DNA of 33,527 nucleotides from Rhodospirillales bacterium (GCA_028288785.1 JAQGHV010000107.1:1-33527); one strand, 5' to 3'; positions 18,251 to 27,526 are shown, counted from the stretch's first letter. Program-made: numbers and translations. The notes: generated by a model not told the origin, from the sequence alone.

Positions 18251-19468
18251 TTGATCCGCCTGCGCCGCCGCCCGCTTTTCGCCGCACTGATATCCGCGGC
18301 AATCCCCGACGCGGTGCAAGCGCAGGTTGTGGAACATCGCTTCGGCGCCCTCTTTCCCTTTTCCGGACCTCAGGCCCTCCAGGGCGACGAGAGCTTTCGC
18401 GGCCTGGAGCTTGCCGCGGAGGAACGCAACGCGGCCGGCGGCATTTTGGCGCGCCCGATACGCCTGCTGAAGGCGGATGCGGTGGACGCGACTCAGGCCA
18501 TCGTGGAGATGCGCCGCCTGCTCGGGCCCGAGCGTGCCACGGCGGTGTTCGGCACCCATGCCTCGGCACTTTCGGTCGCCGCATCCCAGATCGCGGAGCT
18601 ACAGGGCGTCCCCTACATCGAGATGGGAGCGACCGCGGACGCTATCACCGAACGCGGGTTCCGCACCCTGTTCCGCACCTCGCCGCGCATCGCCGATTTC
18701 GCGGCGGCGACGCTCGAGGCGGTCAACGACGTCCTCGCCCGGGCGCTGGCCGTGGAGCCTCAGGCAATGCGTGTCGGCATCCTCGCGGAGGACCAGGCCG
18801 ATGCGCAGGCGCTGGCGACCGCGCAGGATGCGGCGCTTCGCGCGGCCGGTGTGGTGCCCGCCGAGCGCCTGCCCTACCCGGCGCGAACACTAGATTTCGT
18901 GCCCCTGCTGCAGCGCCTGCGGGCGGCGAATACCGACATCCTCCTCCATTGCGGTCAGCCGGGCGACATCGCGCCGCTGTTTCGCGCGATGCAGGATGCG
19001 ACGTGGCGGCCGCGCATGCTCATCGGCACCGGGGGCGGCTACACGAGTGCGGAGACGGCGCGCATGATTGGGGCCGGCTTCGAAGGCGTTCTCACGCTCG
19101 AATTCTCGCCCTTTGCCGTAAAGGAAAGTTTTGCGCCGAGCATTCCGATGTTCGTGGAGGCCTATAAGGGGCGCTACGGCAGCGAGCCGCGCTCAGCCCT
19201 CTCGCTGGCCAATTACGCAGCGGCGCTGATCGCCTTCGAGGCCTTCCATCGCGCGGGATCGCTCGACAAGGACCGGATCCGCGCGGCGATGCTCGCCGCC
19301 GAGATCGCAGAGGGCGCCTCGCCTGCCGGTTGGGGGCTGAAGTTCGACGAACGCGGGCAGAACACCCGGGCGCGGCCCTTCCTGATGCAGTGGCAGGCCG
19401 GGGCGCTGCGCACCATCACGCCGGAACCGGCGGCGACGGCGAGCTTACGCACGCCGCTTGGCGGTTAG
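18251..19468 (+). CDS. ABC transporter substrate-binding protein (Leu/Ile/Val-type)
   Basis: A periplasmic binding protein of about 405 residues in the branched-chain amino acid / amide receptor family (PF13458-like). It starts with a signal peptide (MIRLRRRPLFAALISAAIPD, cut near VQAQ). Typical blocks are FGALFPFSGPQALQG, GLELAAEERNAAGGI, VFGTHASALSVAAS and FRTSPRIADFA. The only reasonable start is TTG at 18251, with GGGGAT upstream; no in-frame ATG fits the signal peptide. The ABC permease and ATPase genes are absent on both sides, so the receptor is an orphan here. It ends 6 bp from the convergent Bug gene with no terminator visible between them. Confidence 0.88.
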   Translation: MIRLRRRPLFAALISAAIPDAVQAQVVEHRFGALFPFSGPQALQGDESFRGLELAAEERNAAGGILARPIRLLKADAVDATQAIVEMRRLLGPERATAVFGTHASALSVAASQIAELQGVPYIEMGATADAITERGFRTLFRTSPRIADFAAATLEAVNDVLARALAVEPQAMRVGILAEDQADAQALATAQDAALRAAGVVPAERLPYPARTLDFVPLLQRLRAANTDILLHCGQPGDIAPLFRAMQDATWRPRMLIGTGGGYTSAETARMIGAGFEGVLTLEFSPFAVKESFAPSIPMFVEAYKGRYGSEPRSALSLANYAAALIAFEAFHRAGSLDKDRIRAAMLAAEIAEGASPAGWGLKFDERGQNTRARPFLMQWQAGALRTITPEPAATASLRTPLGG

Positions 19469-19474
19469 CCGCCG

Positions 19475-20461
19475 TCAGTTCACCCGGATATTCCGGGCGC
19501 GCACGATGCCGCCCCACTTCTCCGTTTCGCTGCGCAGGAAGGTCGCGGCCGATTCCGGGGTCGAATCGCGCACCACATCCATGCCGAGTTCGACCAGACG
19601 CTGCACCAGCGCATCCTGCGTGAGCACGCGGTTGATTGCTGCGTTCACCGCGGAGACGATCGGCGCGGGCGTCCCGGCGGGGGCCATCACCATGTGCCAA
19701 GTGTAGGATTCGTAGCCGGTCACGCCACCCTCGATGAAGGTGGGAATGTCAGGAGCCTGCGGCATCCGCGCTTGGGAACTGACCGCGATCGCCTTCATCT
19801 CGCCGCGACGAGTGTATTCGAGACCAGAAAAGCCGACATCGATGATCATCGCGACACGCCCGCTCAGGACATCCGGCATGGCGGCGGAGGACCCACGATA
19901 AGGGATGTGGCCGACCTGCAGGCCACCGGCCATGGAGAGAAACAGCTCCGTCGCCAGGTGGACGGCGCCGCCATTGCCGCTGCTGGCGTAGTCATACTTG
20001 CCGGGGTTGGCGCGCATCAGCGCGATGAGTTCCGGCAGGTTATTGGCCGGGATGTCCTTGTTGAGCAGCAGCACCATGGGGATCTTGCCCACGAAGGCGG
20101 CGGGCGCGAAATCCGTCGCCGGATCGAAGGGCAGCGTCGGGAACAGCGCCCGCAGCACCGAGTGCGCGACGGTCGTATAGAGCAGCGTATGCCCGTCCTT
20201 CGCAGCCTTGGAGACCAGGTCGGTGCCGATCACCACGCCGGAGCCGGTGCGGTTTTCCACGACGACGCGCTGAGGCAGCGCCTCCGAAAGGCGATCGGAG
20301 AGCAGCCGCGCCGGCACGTCGGTCGGTCCGCCGGCGGCGAAGGGCACCACCATGCGGATCGGCTGCGTCGGCCACGCCGGCGCCTGGGCACGGGCGCCAA
20401 ACGGCACTGCCGCGAAGGGGGCCAGCGCGGCGGCGCCGAGGATGCTGCGGCGTTCGATCAT
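19475..20461 (-). CDS. Tripartite tricarboxylate transporter receptor (Bug/TctC family)
   Basis: A second Bug-type periplasmic receptor, 328 residues, with an Arg-Arg signal sequence (MIERRSILGAAALAPFAAVP, ending near GARAQ) that could be Tat or Sec. Family motifs are IRMVVPFAAGGPTD, VVVENRTGSGVVIGTD, AKDGHTLLYTT, VGHIPYRGSSAAMPDVLSGR and DIPTFIEGGVTGYE. ATG at 20461 has GGGAG upstream at good spacing. It appears monocistronic, with no TctA/TctB membrane genes nearby. The ligand is unknown; family members bind dicarboxylates, aromatic acids or nicotinate-like compounds. Confidence 0.93.
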   Translation of the reverse strand: MIERRSILGAAALAPFAAVPFGARAQAPAWPTQPIRMVVPFAAGGPTDVPARLLSDRLSEALPQRVVVENRTGSGVVIGTDLVSKAAKDGHTLLYTTVAHSVLRALFPTLPFDPATDFAPAAFVGKIPMVLLLNKDIPANNLPELIALMRANPGKYDYASSGNGGAVHLATELFLSMAGGLQVGHIPYRGSSAAMPDVLSGRVAMIIDVGFSGLEYTRRGEMKAIAVSSQARMPQAPDIPTFIEGGVTGYESYTWHMVMAPAGTPAPIVSAVNAAINRVLTQDALVQRLVELGMDVVRDSTPESAATFLRSETEKWGGIVRARNIRVN

Positions 20462-20535
20462 GGCATTTTTCTCCCGGCGGCGTGTTCCGAAACCTTGGAC
20501 ACCGCTCTGCTGCCGAGAAATCTACCTTGGGGAGC

Positions 20536-20558
20536 GGCCGGCGCAAGGGGCGCCGGCC
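20536..20558 (-). terminator. Possible recA terminator hairpin
   Basis: A perfect 9-bp GC-rich stem (GGCCGGCGC / GCGCCGGCC, 5-nt loop) lies about 44 bp after the recA stop on the minus strand. Only a weak T-rich stretch follows, so efficient intrinsic termination is uncertain. Confidence 0.5.
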
Positions 20559-20601
20559 ATCGAGGGTCCGATACCGCGTGCCAGTACGCGGCAGCCGGTG
20601 C

Positions 20602-21663
<1,062 letters not shown>

Positions 21664-21760
21664 TTCCCGGATCCTTCCGATGCCGCATTCAAGCGGCGTC
21701 AACCCTACGTTGTGTAACGTCAATATTTATCGCGCGCATCAATTTTGTCGCATCAGTCTA

Positions 21761-21775
21761 GAACGTCACGCGAAT
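21761..21775 (-). promoter_or_regulatory. Candidate LexA (SOS) box upstream of recA
   Basis: GAAC-N7-GAAT, read on the minus strand as ATTC-N7-GTTC. It differs by one base from the alphaproteobacterial LexA consensus GTTC-N7-GTTC. It lies 98 bp upstream of the recA start, where a LexA operator is expected. No clear -35/-10 pair could be assigned around it. Confidence 0.5.
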
Positions 21776-21847
21776 CGACGCACCGCCGTCGACCCAGGAT
21801 ATGCGGGTTCGGGGCCGCGCAAACAAGAACAATACGTAAACAAAGTC

Positions 21848-23530
21848 TTAACGTCGGCGTGAAAGCGCAGGCTCCGTCGCTGCCAGTAGCGCGGGCCCTT
21901 TGAGGATCGATGCGACTGCGTCGATGAGCTCCGCTGCGCGGTACGGTTTCGCTAGCAACTGAAGGCGGGCGGCGTCCAGGTCGAGGCCCAGCAGCCGCCC
22001 GGAATATCCCGAAACCAGCAGCACCCGCAGGGTTGGGAACTGGCGCTGCAGGCGCTGCGCAAGCTCCACGCCGTCCATGCCGGGCATGCTGACGTCGGTC
22101 AGCAGCAGGTCGGGCGCTGTCGCACCTTCGGGCAGCAGGTCCAAGGCGGCCTCGGCATTCTCCGCCAGGGTGACGCGATAACCGGCCGCGACCAGGGTGC
22201 GTTCCGCGAGGCGCCGGATCATCGGCTCATCATCCACCAGCAGCACATGCGCGGGGGTTGCCGGCCGCACCACCCGGGCGGGCGGAGGCGCGACGGCCAC
22301 CACCGGTTCGGCGGCGCGGCGTGGAAACCAGAGGGAAAACACGGTCCCCACGCCGCCCTCGCTCGCGACCGAGAGGTACCCGCCGGATTGCTGCACGATG
22401 CCATGCACCGTCGCGAGACCCAGGCCGGTGCCGCCTGCCTCCCGCCGCGTGGTGAAGAACGGCTCGAAGATGCGCGGGAGTATTTCGGGCGCGATTCCGG
22501 GTCCGCTGTCGCCCACTTCCAGCACCGCCCAATCGCCGGCGGGGATCGTGCCCGAAGCTTCGGCGCGTGGTTGCGGAAGCGTCTCCCGTCGGGTCGCCAG
22601 ACGCAACTCGCCGCCGCCGCCCATCGCGTCGCGCGCATTGACCGCGAGGTTCAGCAGCACCTGGTCGAGCTGACCCGGATCCACGATCACGCAATCCCCG
22701 GCAGCGCCCAGCGCAAGCGTCAGCCGCACGCCGCCGCCGAGCAGGCGCGGCAGTAGCGCCGCAATGCCGCGCACCGCCCCATCGAGCGGCACCAACCGCG
22801 GTTGCAACGCCTGCTGCCCGGCAAAGGCGAGCAGTTGCCGCACCAGCTGGCCGCCGCGCGTCGCCGCATCCAGAATGCGGACCATCTCCTCGACGATGGC
22901 GGCTGAGGGTGCGAGGTCCTGCACCGCCTCGGCGCTGCCCATGATGGCGGTGAGCAGGTTGTTGAAGTCATGCGCGACACCGCCGGCCAGGGCACCCACC
23001 GCCTGCAGGCGGCCGGCCTCGGCCAACTCACGCTCCAGCCTGCGCCGATGGGTGGCATCCGCGACGCGCAGCAACACGCCGGGCTCAGCGCGCAGCGGGC
23101 GGCATGAGATCAGCAGGCAGGCATCGGCGGCGGCGTTCGGATCGGCCGGGCGCAGTTCGATCGGCGCCGGCGCGGGCGGACCGTCCATCGCGGCCTCGAT
23201 GAGGCGGCGCAGGGCTTCACGCTCGGAAGGTGCGACCAGCGTCGCGGGCGGCGGCGCGCTGCCGGCGGTCGCCGAGGCCTCGCCGCCGGCGAGCAGCACA
23301 TAGCCGGCATTGGCGGCCACCACATGGCCGTCGGCATCCAGGATCGCAAGCCCGGCTTCCTCGGCGGCGAAGAGTGGGCGGAGCGCGATGGCGGCATCGC
23401 GCAGCAGCGCCGCGGCGCTGACGTCGCCGGTGCGCTGCCGTGACCCCGAGGTGACGAATGGCAGGCTCGGCTGCTTCTCGTTGGCTAACGCCGGGGACAC
23501 GGGTTCCACCGCCCCGCCCGGCGGGGTCAT
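21848..23530 (-). CDS. CckA-like hybrid histidine kinase with receiver domain, no membrane segment
   Basis: A 560-residue hybrid sensor kinase. Residues ~40-160 look like a PAS domain (AGLAILDADGHVVAANAGY). The dimerisation/phosphoacceptor helix has GGVAHDFNNLLTAIMG with His187, the H-box typical of CckA. The ATPase domain shows NLAVNARDAM (N box, ~294-303), VGDSGPGIAPE (G1) and GGTGLGLATVHGI (G2). The C-terminal receiver has LLVDDEPMIRR, phosphoacceptor Asp479 in LLTDVSMPGMDG, and Lys in LLAKPYR. No transmembrane helix is visible, unlike canonical CckA, which has two. The start overlaps the flhB stop (ATGA), tying it to the flagellar operon, and recA lies downstream. It may be a CckA derivative or a motility-dedicated paralogue; the partner phosphotransferase is not present. 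Confidence 0.87.
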   Translation of the reverse strand: MTPPGGAVEPVSPALANEKQPSLPFVTSGSRQRTGDVSAAALLRDAAIALRPLFAAEEAGLAILDADGHVVAANAGYVLLAGGEASATAGSAPPPATLVAPSEREALRRLIEAAMDGPPAPAPIELRPADPNAAADACLLISCRPLRAEPGVLLRVADATHRRRLERELAEAGRLQAVGALAGGVAHDFNNLLTAIMGSAEAVQDLAPSAAIVEEMVRILDAATRGGQLVRQLLAFAGQQALQPRLVPLDGAVRGIAALLPRLLGGGVRLTLALGAAGDCVIVDPGQLDQVLLNLAVNARDAMGGGGELRLATRRETLPQPRAEASGTIPAGDWAVLEVGDSGPGIAPEILPRIFEPFFTTRREAGGTGLGLATVHGIVQQSGGYLSVASEGGVGTVFSLWFPRRAAEPVVAVAPPPARVVRPATPAHVLLVDDEPMIRRLAERTLVAAGYRVTLAENAEAALDLLPEGATAPDLLLTDVSMPGMDGVELAQRLQRQFPTLRVLLVSGYSGRLLGLDLDAARLQLLAKPYRAAELIDAVASILKGPALLAATEPALSRRR

Positions 23531-24588
23531 CGCACGCTCTCGGCGGCGCGGGCGTTGAGGCGCCAGATGAATGCGATGATTTCGGCCACGGCCTGATAAT
23601 GCTCGGGAGGAATCTCCGCCTCAAGCTCCATCTTGTGGAGCGCGCGCGCCAAAGGCGGGTTCGGCACGATCGGCACGCCATGCGCCTGCCCCACTTCGCG
23701 GATGCGCAGCGCCATGGCGTCGACGCCCTTCGCTACCACCCGCGGCGCCCCCGAACCTTCGCGGTCATAGGCGAGGGCCACCGCGAAATGTGTCGGGTTG
23801 GTGATGATGACCGCGGCGCGCGGAACAGCGGCCATCATGCGCAGGCGCGATTTCGCGAGGCGCAACTGCTTCATGCGGCCCTTCGCCTGCGGGTCGCCCT
23901 CCGCTTCCTTCTGCTCCGTCTTCATGTCCTCGCGGCTCATCCGAAGGCTGTTCCGGTGGCGAATGTGCACCAGCACCAGGTCGAGCACGGCGACCATCGC
24001 GAAGGCCGCTAGGGCCGCGCGCATCAGGCGAAAGGCGGTCTCCGCCGACAGCCCCAGCACCGCCGCGACGGGGCTGTGCAGCAGAGCCTGCCAGCCGGCG
24101 GGATCACCGATCGCGGACCAAAGTGCGAGGCCCACGATGGAGAGCTTCAACACCGTTCGCAGCAGCTCGATCACCGCCTCGATGCCGAACATCCGGCCCA
24201 GGCCCGCGATGGGATTCAGCTTCCCGAAATTGGGCACCAGCGCCTTGGCCGAGACGAGCCCGCCCGTCTGCAGCATGGTCCCGGCGAGCGCGCCCAGCAC
24301 GGTCAGGCCAGCGACCGGCAACACGGCGAAGAGCATCGGCCCCGCGAGCGCCGCCAGGGCCTCACCCGGTTCCAGGCGATGCGACGCGGAGAGGATGCCG
24401 CGCAGTGCCGCGGCGAGGTCCCGCGCCATCGGCGGCAGCCCGATCATCAGCCCGGCGAGCCCGGCCAGCAACGTCGCCAGCATCACCGCCTCCCGCGACA
24501 GCGCGACCTTGCCGTCCTCCCGCGCGCGTTCGATCCGCCGCGACGTCGGATCCTGCGTGCGGTCCTCGCTGCCCTGCTCCTCGGCCAT
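23527..24588 (-). CDS. flhB: Flagellar export switch protein FlhB
   Basis: An inner-membrane component of the flagellar type III export gate, 353 residues. It has four hydrophobic helices between about residues 33 and 210. The cytoplasmic domain carries the self-cleavage motif NPTH at 264-267 (VIITNPTHFAVALAY), followed by VVAKGVDAMALRIRE and VPIVPNPPLARALH. The N-terminal SEDRTQDPTSRRIERAREDG is characteristic. Cleavage switches export from rod/hook to filament substrates. It lies 2 bp after fliR and overlaps the kinase gene by 4 nt, so it is within one operon. Confidence 0.97.
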   Translation of the reverse strand: MAEEQGSEDRTQDPTSRRIERAREDGKVALSREAVMLATLLAGLAGLMIGLPPMARDLAAALRGILSASHRLEPGEALAALAGPMLFAVLPVAGLTVLGALAGTMLQTGGLVSAKALVPNFGKLNPIAGLGRMFGIEAVIELLRTVLKLSIVGLALWSAIGDPAGWQALLHSPVAAVLGLSAETAFRLMRAALAAFAMVAVLDLVLVHIRHRNSLRMSREDMKTEQKEAEGDPQAKGRMKQLRLAKSRLRMMAAVPRAAVIITNPTHFAVALAYDREGSGAPRVVAKGVDAMALRIREVGQAHGVPIVPNPPLARALHKMELEAEIPPEHYQAVAEIIAFIWRLNARAAESVR

Positions 24589-24590
24589 GG

Positions 24591-25367
24591 CTAACGGTTG
24601 CCCGGAAGGGCGGCGAAGGCGACGCGCGCGGCCTCCGCATAGGCGCCGACCATCGCAGGCAGCAACAGCGCGAGCAGCGCGATCCCCGCCAGGATCTGCC
24701 CGGGGATCGCCACGAAGTAGATCTGCACCTGCGGCGCCAGTCGCGAGAGCAGACCCAGCGCCACGTTCAGAACCATCGCGCCGAGGATGAAGGGTGCGGC
24801 CAGCTGCAACGCGAGCGCAAAGCTCTCACCGGCCGCCTGGGTGAAGGCCTCCGCCGCATCACCCGCTGGCCACGCGGCACCCGCGGGCAGCACCGCGTAG
24901 CTCTGCGCGAGCGCTCGCAGCGGCAGCATGTACAGCCCGGTGCCGAGCACCAGCACGATGGCGAGGAGTGCGAACATCCGGCTCGTAGCGGTGCTTTGGC
25001 CACCCAGCTGCGCATCGGGCACCAGCGCACTCGCGAGGCCCAGCATCAGCGCCACAACCTGGCCGGCGATCGCGAAAGCCAGCGTCACCAGCCGCGCCAG
25101 GCCGCCAAGCCAGACGCCGATCAGGATTTCCAAGACCACGAGGCGCACGGCTTCCGCCGCATCATCCGGTGCGGATGGCAGATTGGGCGCGAGGGCCGAC
25201 AGCAGCAACGGCACCATGCCGATCCCGAGCGCGAGCCGGATCTGCGGCGAGACCTCCTGCTCGCCGAGCCCCGGCAGCAGCATTGCCGCAGCGCCGACGC
25301 GCGCGAACAGCAGCGCCGCCTGGAATGCCAGCACCGGCAGCGAGGCAACCAGCTCCGCCTCGGTCAT
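24591..25367 (-). CDS. fliR: Flagellar export gate protein FliR
   Basis: Polytopic inner-membrane export-gate protein, 258 residues, with about six hydrophobic segments. Typical blocks are FARVGAAAMLLPGLGEQEVSPQIRLALGI near the N-terminus and LAAPFILGAMVLNVALGLLSRLAPQVQIYFVAIP near the C-terminus. ATG at 25367 (MTEAELVASLPVLAFQAALL) is chosen over the longer frame from 25472, whose extra codons lie in fliQ. It lies 22 bp after fliQ. With FliP and FliQ it forms the core export channel. Confidence 0.96.
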   Translation of the reverse strand: MTEAELVASLPVLAFQAALLFARVGAAAMLLPGLGEQEVSPQIRLALGIGMVPLLLSALAPNLPSAPDDAAEAVRLVVLEILIGVWLGGLARLVTLAFAIAGQVVALMLGLASALVPDAQLGGQSTATSRMFALLAIVLVLGTGLYMLPLRALAQSYAVLPAGAAWPAGDAAEAFTQAAGESFALALQLAAPFILGAMVLNVALGLLSRLAPQVQIYFVAIPGQILAGIALLALLLPAMVGAYAEAARVAFAALPGNR

Positions 25368-25389
25368 GGTGCACCGCCCACGGCGCTTC

Positions 25390-25659
25390 TCACGGTGCGC
25401 CGCCGACAGCGACGATGGTGAGGAACAGGTTCTCCGCATACCCGCGCAGCACGCCAGCCATGAACGGGCCAAGCAGGACCAGCACGCCCGCCAGCGCCCC
25501 GATCTTGGGTAGGAAGCCCAGGCTCGCTTCCTGGATCTGGGTCAACGCCTGGAACACCGAAACCGCAAGCCCCACCAGCAGCATCGCCGCAAGCGGGGGC
25601 CCGCCGATCTGCAGGCTCACCCACAGCGCCTCACGCGAGGCGACCATCACCTGTTCCAT
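25390..25659 (-). CDS. fliQ: Flagellar export gate protein FliQ
   Basis: An 89-residue export-gate subunit with two hydrophobic helices, normal for FliQ. It shows ALWVSLQIGGPPLAAMLLVGLAVSVFQALTQIQEASLGFLPKI, where the Q-x-x-T-Q-I-Q-E/D block is diagnostic. AAGG lies about 8 nt upstream of ATG at 25659. It lies 49 bp after fliE. Confidence 0.97.
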   Translation of the reverse strand: MEQVMVASREALWVSLQIGGPPLAAMLLVGLAVSVFQALTQIQEASLGFLPKIGALAGVLVLLGPFMAGVLRGYAENLFLTIVAVGGAP

Positions 25660-25708
25660 CGCTAAACCTTCACCGCATTTTGCGGCGCCGCTCGCATGTG
25701 CGAGCCAC

Positions 25709-26020
25709 TCAGATCGGCATCCGCATCACGTCCTGATAGGCGGCGACCACGCGGTCGCGCACCGCGACGACGGTCTGCAACGCTAGCTCGGCACGGCTGA
25801 CCGCGAGCACCACATCCGTGACGCTCGCCTGCCCCGTGAGGGCGGCCGAGGCGATGCTGTCCGAAGCGCGCCCGACCTGGATGGTCTGCTCCACCGCCCG
25901 GGTCAGGGCGGCGCCGAACCCCCCATCATTCGCGGCCACGCCCAGGGACGATGCGCCGGCCAAACCGTCGGCGCTGCGATACGCGGCGGCAACGCCGGCG
26001 GCGACCAAAGGGATCGCCAT
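25709..26020 (-). CDS. fliE: Flagellar hook-basal body adaptor FliE
   Basis: The MS-ring to rod junction protein, 103 residues. The C-terminal half has the FliE pattern ASVTDVVLAVSRAELALQTVVAVRDRVVAAYQDVMRMPI. Its ATG overlaps the flgC stop by 1 nt (TGATG), and GAGG in the end of flgC serves as ribosome site. The position between flgC and fliQ supports the call. Confidence 0.95.
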   Translation of the reverse strand: MAIPLVAAGVAAAYRSADGLAGASSLGVAANDGGFGAALTRAVEQTIQVGRASDSIASAALTGQASVTDVVLAVSRAELALQTVVAVRDRVVAAYQDVMRMPI

Positions 26021-26427
26021 CAGCGCAGCGCCTCGATCGTGCGCGTCAGCATCGCGCGGGAGGTTTCGAGCACACCGAGATTGGCGCTGTAGCTGCGCTG
26101 CGCCTCACGCATGTCCATCGTCTCCACCAGGCTGTCCACGTTCGGCGTGCGCACATAGCCCTGCGCGTTCGCCGCCGGATGCGAGGGATCGAAGCGCAGC
26201 GGAAACTCGCCCTGTGCGGTGCCGACGCGGCTCACGCGAACGGTCTGGGCGCCGATCTCGCGGTCGAGCCGGTTGGCGAAGGTCACGGTGCGCCGCCGAT
26301 AGGGGTCGCTACCCGGTACCGGGCCCGTGCTGTCGCGATTGGCGAGGTTCTCCGCCACCACCCGCAGCCGCGTGCCTTGCACGTTCATGCCGGCGGCGGA
26401 AATGCGCAGTGCGCTTTCGATATCCAT
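26020..26427 (-). CDS. flgC: Flagellar proximal rod protein FlgC
   Basis: A rod protein of 135 residues. It begins with the amphipathic rod helix and the motif MNVQGTRLRVVAENLANRDST (the ANxxT element). It ends with the typical GYVRTPNVDSLVETMDMREAQRSYSANL and a helical C-terminus. AGGAGG lies 10 nt upstream of ATG at 26427. The longer frame from 27126 runs through flgB and is not coding. It lies 14 bp after flgB. Confidence 0.97.
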   Translation of the reverse strand: MDIESALRISAAGMNVQGTRLRVVAENLANRDSTGPVPGSDPYRRRTVTFANRLDREIGAQTVRVSRVGTAQGEFPLRFDPSHPAANAQGYVRTPNVDSLVETMDMREAQRSYSANLGVLETSRAMLTRTIEALR

Positions 26428-26441
26428 GGCTCTGGGCCTCC

Positions 26442-26828
26442 TCAGCCCTGCCGCCCGAGGGCGGTGCGGAACATGGTCAGGAACCGGCGATGCAACGAGA
26501 TGGCGAGCGCATGCGCCGTGTCGGTGTCGGCGACCTTCAAAGACTGGTCTTCCAGCGACACGCCATTGCCGTCCGGCGTGCGCTCCACCAGCTGCCGGTC
26601 CGGCCGTGCATTGCCCGCCTGACCGACACCGACGAGGTGCAGCGGGTTGCTGCGCGTGAGGCCGCCATTGGTGCGCGCAAGTGTCTCGGCGAAGGGGCGC
26701 AGGTCGCTCGGCCGATAGCCGGGCGTGTCGAGATTCGCCATGTTCTGCGCGAGCACGCGTTGCCGCGCCTCGAGCCAGTGCAGGCGGCGTTCGGCGATGG
26801 CGATCGGGCCGGTTTGGGTCGGGTCCAT
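26442..26828 (-). CDS. flgB: Flagellar proximal rod protein FlgB
   Basis: A rod protein of 128 residues with RQRVLAQNMANLDTPGYRPSDLRPF, the diagnostic N-A-N-x-x-T-P-G-Y/F motif, and a C-terminal helix (HALAISLHRRFLTMFRTALGRQG). First gene of the flgB-flgC-fliE-fliQ-fliR-flhB-kinase operon, whose promoter should lie in the 95-bp gap to the divergent gene at 26924. No strong ribosome site is visible before ATG at 26828. Confidence 0.95.
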   Translation of the reverse strand: MDPTQTGPIAIAERRLHWLEARQRVLAQNMANLDTPGYRPSDLRPFAETLARTNGGLTRSNPLHLVGVGQAGNARPDRQLVERTPDGNGVSLEDQSLKVADTDTAHALAISLHRRFLTMFRTALGRQG

Positions 26829-26923
26829 GCAGTGTCATTGGCACAGCAATGCGGAACAGGCGGTTAATGCGGCCACCATCGCAATCGGTGCCGCGCGCAA
26901 CCTTCCGGTAAGGAGAACCGTGC

Positions 26924-27229
26924 TTGATTCGGGGCATGGAGCAGACCGCCGAAGCACTGCCGACGCCCCACCGGACCGCGCGCCGCAGCGACGCCGCGCT
27001 GCTGGCCGAAGACATGGCGAACGGCCTGCGCCTGATCCTCGGCGTCACCGCCGGCCTGATCGAGAGCGGGCGCCGCGTCGATCTCGCCGGCCTCGGCGAA
27101 GAATTTTGCCGCCTCTGCGTGGGCATCCTCGCGATGCCGTTGGCGGAGGGCCAGAAGCTGCGGCCCCTGCTGGAGACGCTGCGCGACCAGCTGGACCAGC
27201 TGCATGCCGCCCTGATGCCGCCCGCCTAG
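26924..27229 (+). CDS. Small uncharacterised helical protein in the flagellar locus
   Basis: A 101-residue protein not assigned to a family. It is predicted mostly helical with no signal peptide or membrane helix. An Ala/Leu-rich central part (LLAEDMANGLRLILGVTAGL) is followed by an acidic helix containing two Cys (FCRLCVG) and a C-terminal helix rich in Leu and Gln (LLETLRDQLDQLHAAL). TTG at 26924 is preferred because AAGGAG lies 8 nt upstream, while ATG at 26936 is about 20 nt from it. It is divergent from flgB and lies 33 bp before fliO, so it is probably cotranscribed with fliO-fliP. A flagellar assembly or chaperone role is a guess from context. Confidence 0.75.
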   Translation: MIRGMEQTAEALPTPHRTARRSDAALLAEDMANGLRLILGVTAGLIESGRRVDLAGLGEEFCRLCVGILAMPLAEGQKLRPLLETLRDQLDQLHAALMPPA

Positions 27230-27262
27230 CCGTCCCCCCAACCGCCGGCAGGAGGCCGCGGA

Positions 27263-27526
27263 ATGCCCTACGACATGACCCAATGGATTTGGGCGGCCGG
27301 TGCACTGATCGCGATGGTGGCCGTGCTGCTGCTGCTTGGCCGCGCGGCGCGGCTCACCGGCCTCGCTCCGCGCGGTGGCGGGCAGCGCCTGCGCATCGAG
27401 GAAAGCCTGGCGCTCGATGCGCGGCGCCGCGTCACGCTGCTGCGTGTCGACGGCCGCGCGATGGTCTTGCTGACCGGCGGGGGCACGGATGTCTGCCTCG
27501 GCTGGCTGCCGGAAGCCGCACCGTGA
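27263..27526 (+). CDS. fliO: Flagellar biosynthesis protein FliO
   Basis: An 87-residue protein with one N-terminal membrane helix (WIWAAGALIAMVAVLLLLGR) and a small cytoplasmic domain with LRIEESLALDARRRVTLLRVDGRAMVLLTGG, which is the FliO pattern. FliO helps assemble FliP in the export gate. AGGAGG lies about 8 nt upstream of ATG at 27263. Its TGA overlaps the fliP ATG by 1 nt (TGATG). Position directly before fliP confirms the call. Confidence 0.9.
   Translation: MPYDMTQWIWAAGALIAMVAVLLLLGRAARLTGLAPRGGGQRLRIEESLALDARRRVTLLRVDGRAMVLLTGGGTDVCLGWLPEAAP

Noticed and set aside
26836-26852. Sigma-54-like TTGGCAC-N-TGC sequence in the flgB / 26924 divergent gap
   Set aside because: The TGGCAC element is good, but the GC of the -12 element is one base too close and the T-T-G-C is not intact. 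Sigma-54 spacing is strict, so this is not called as a promoter.
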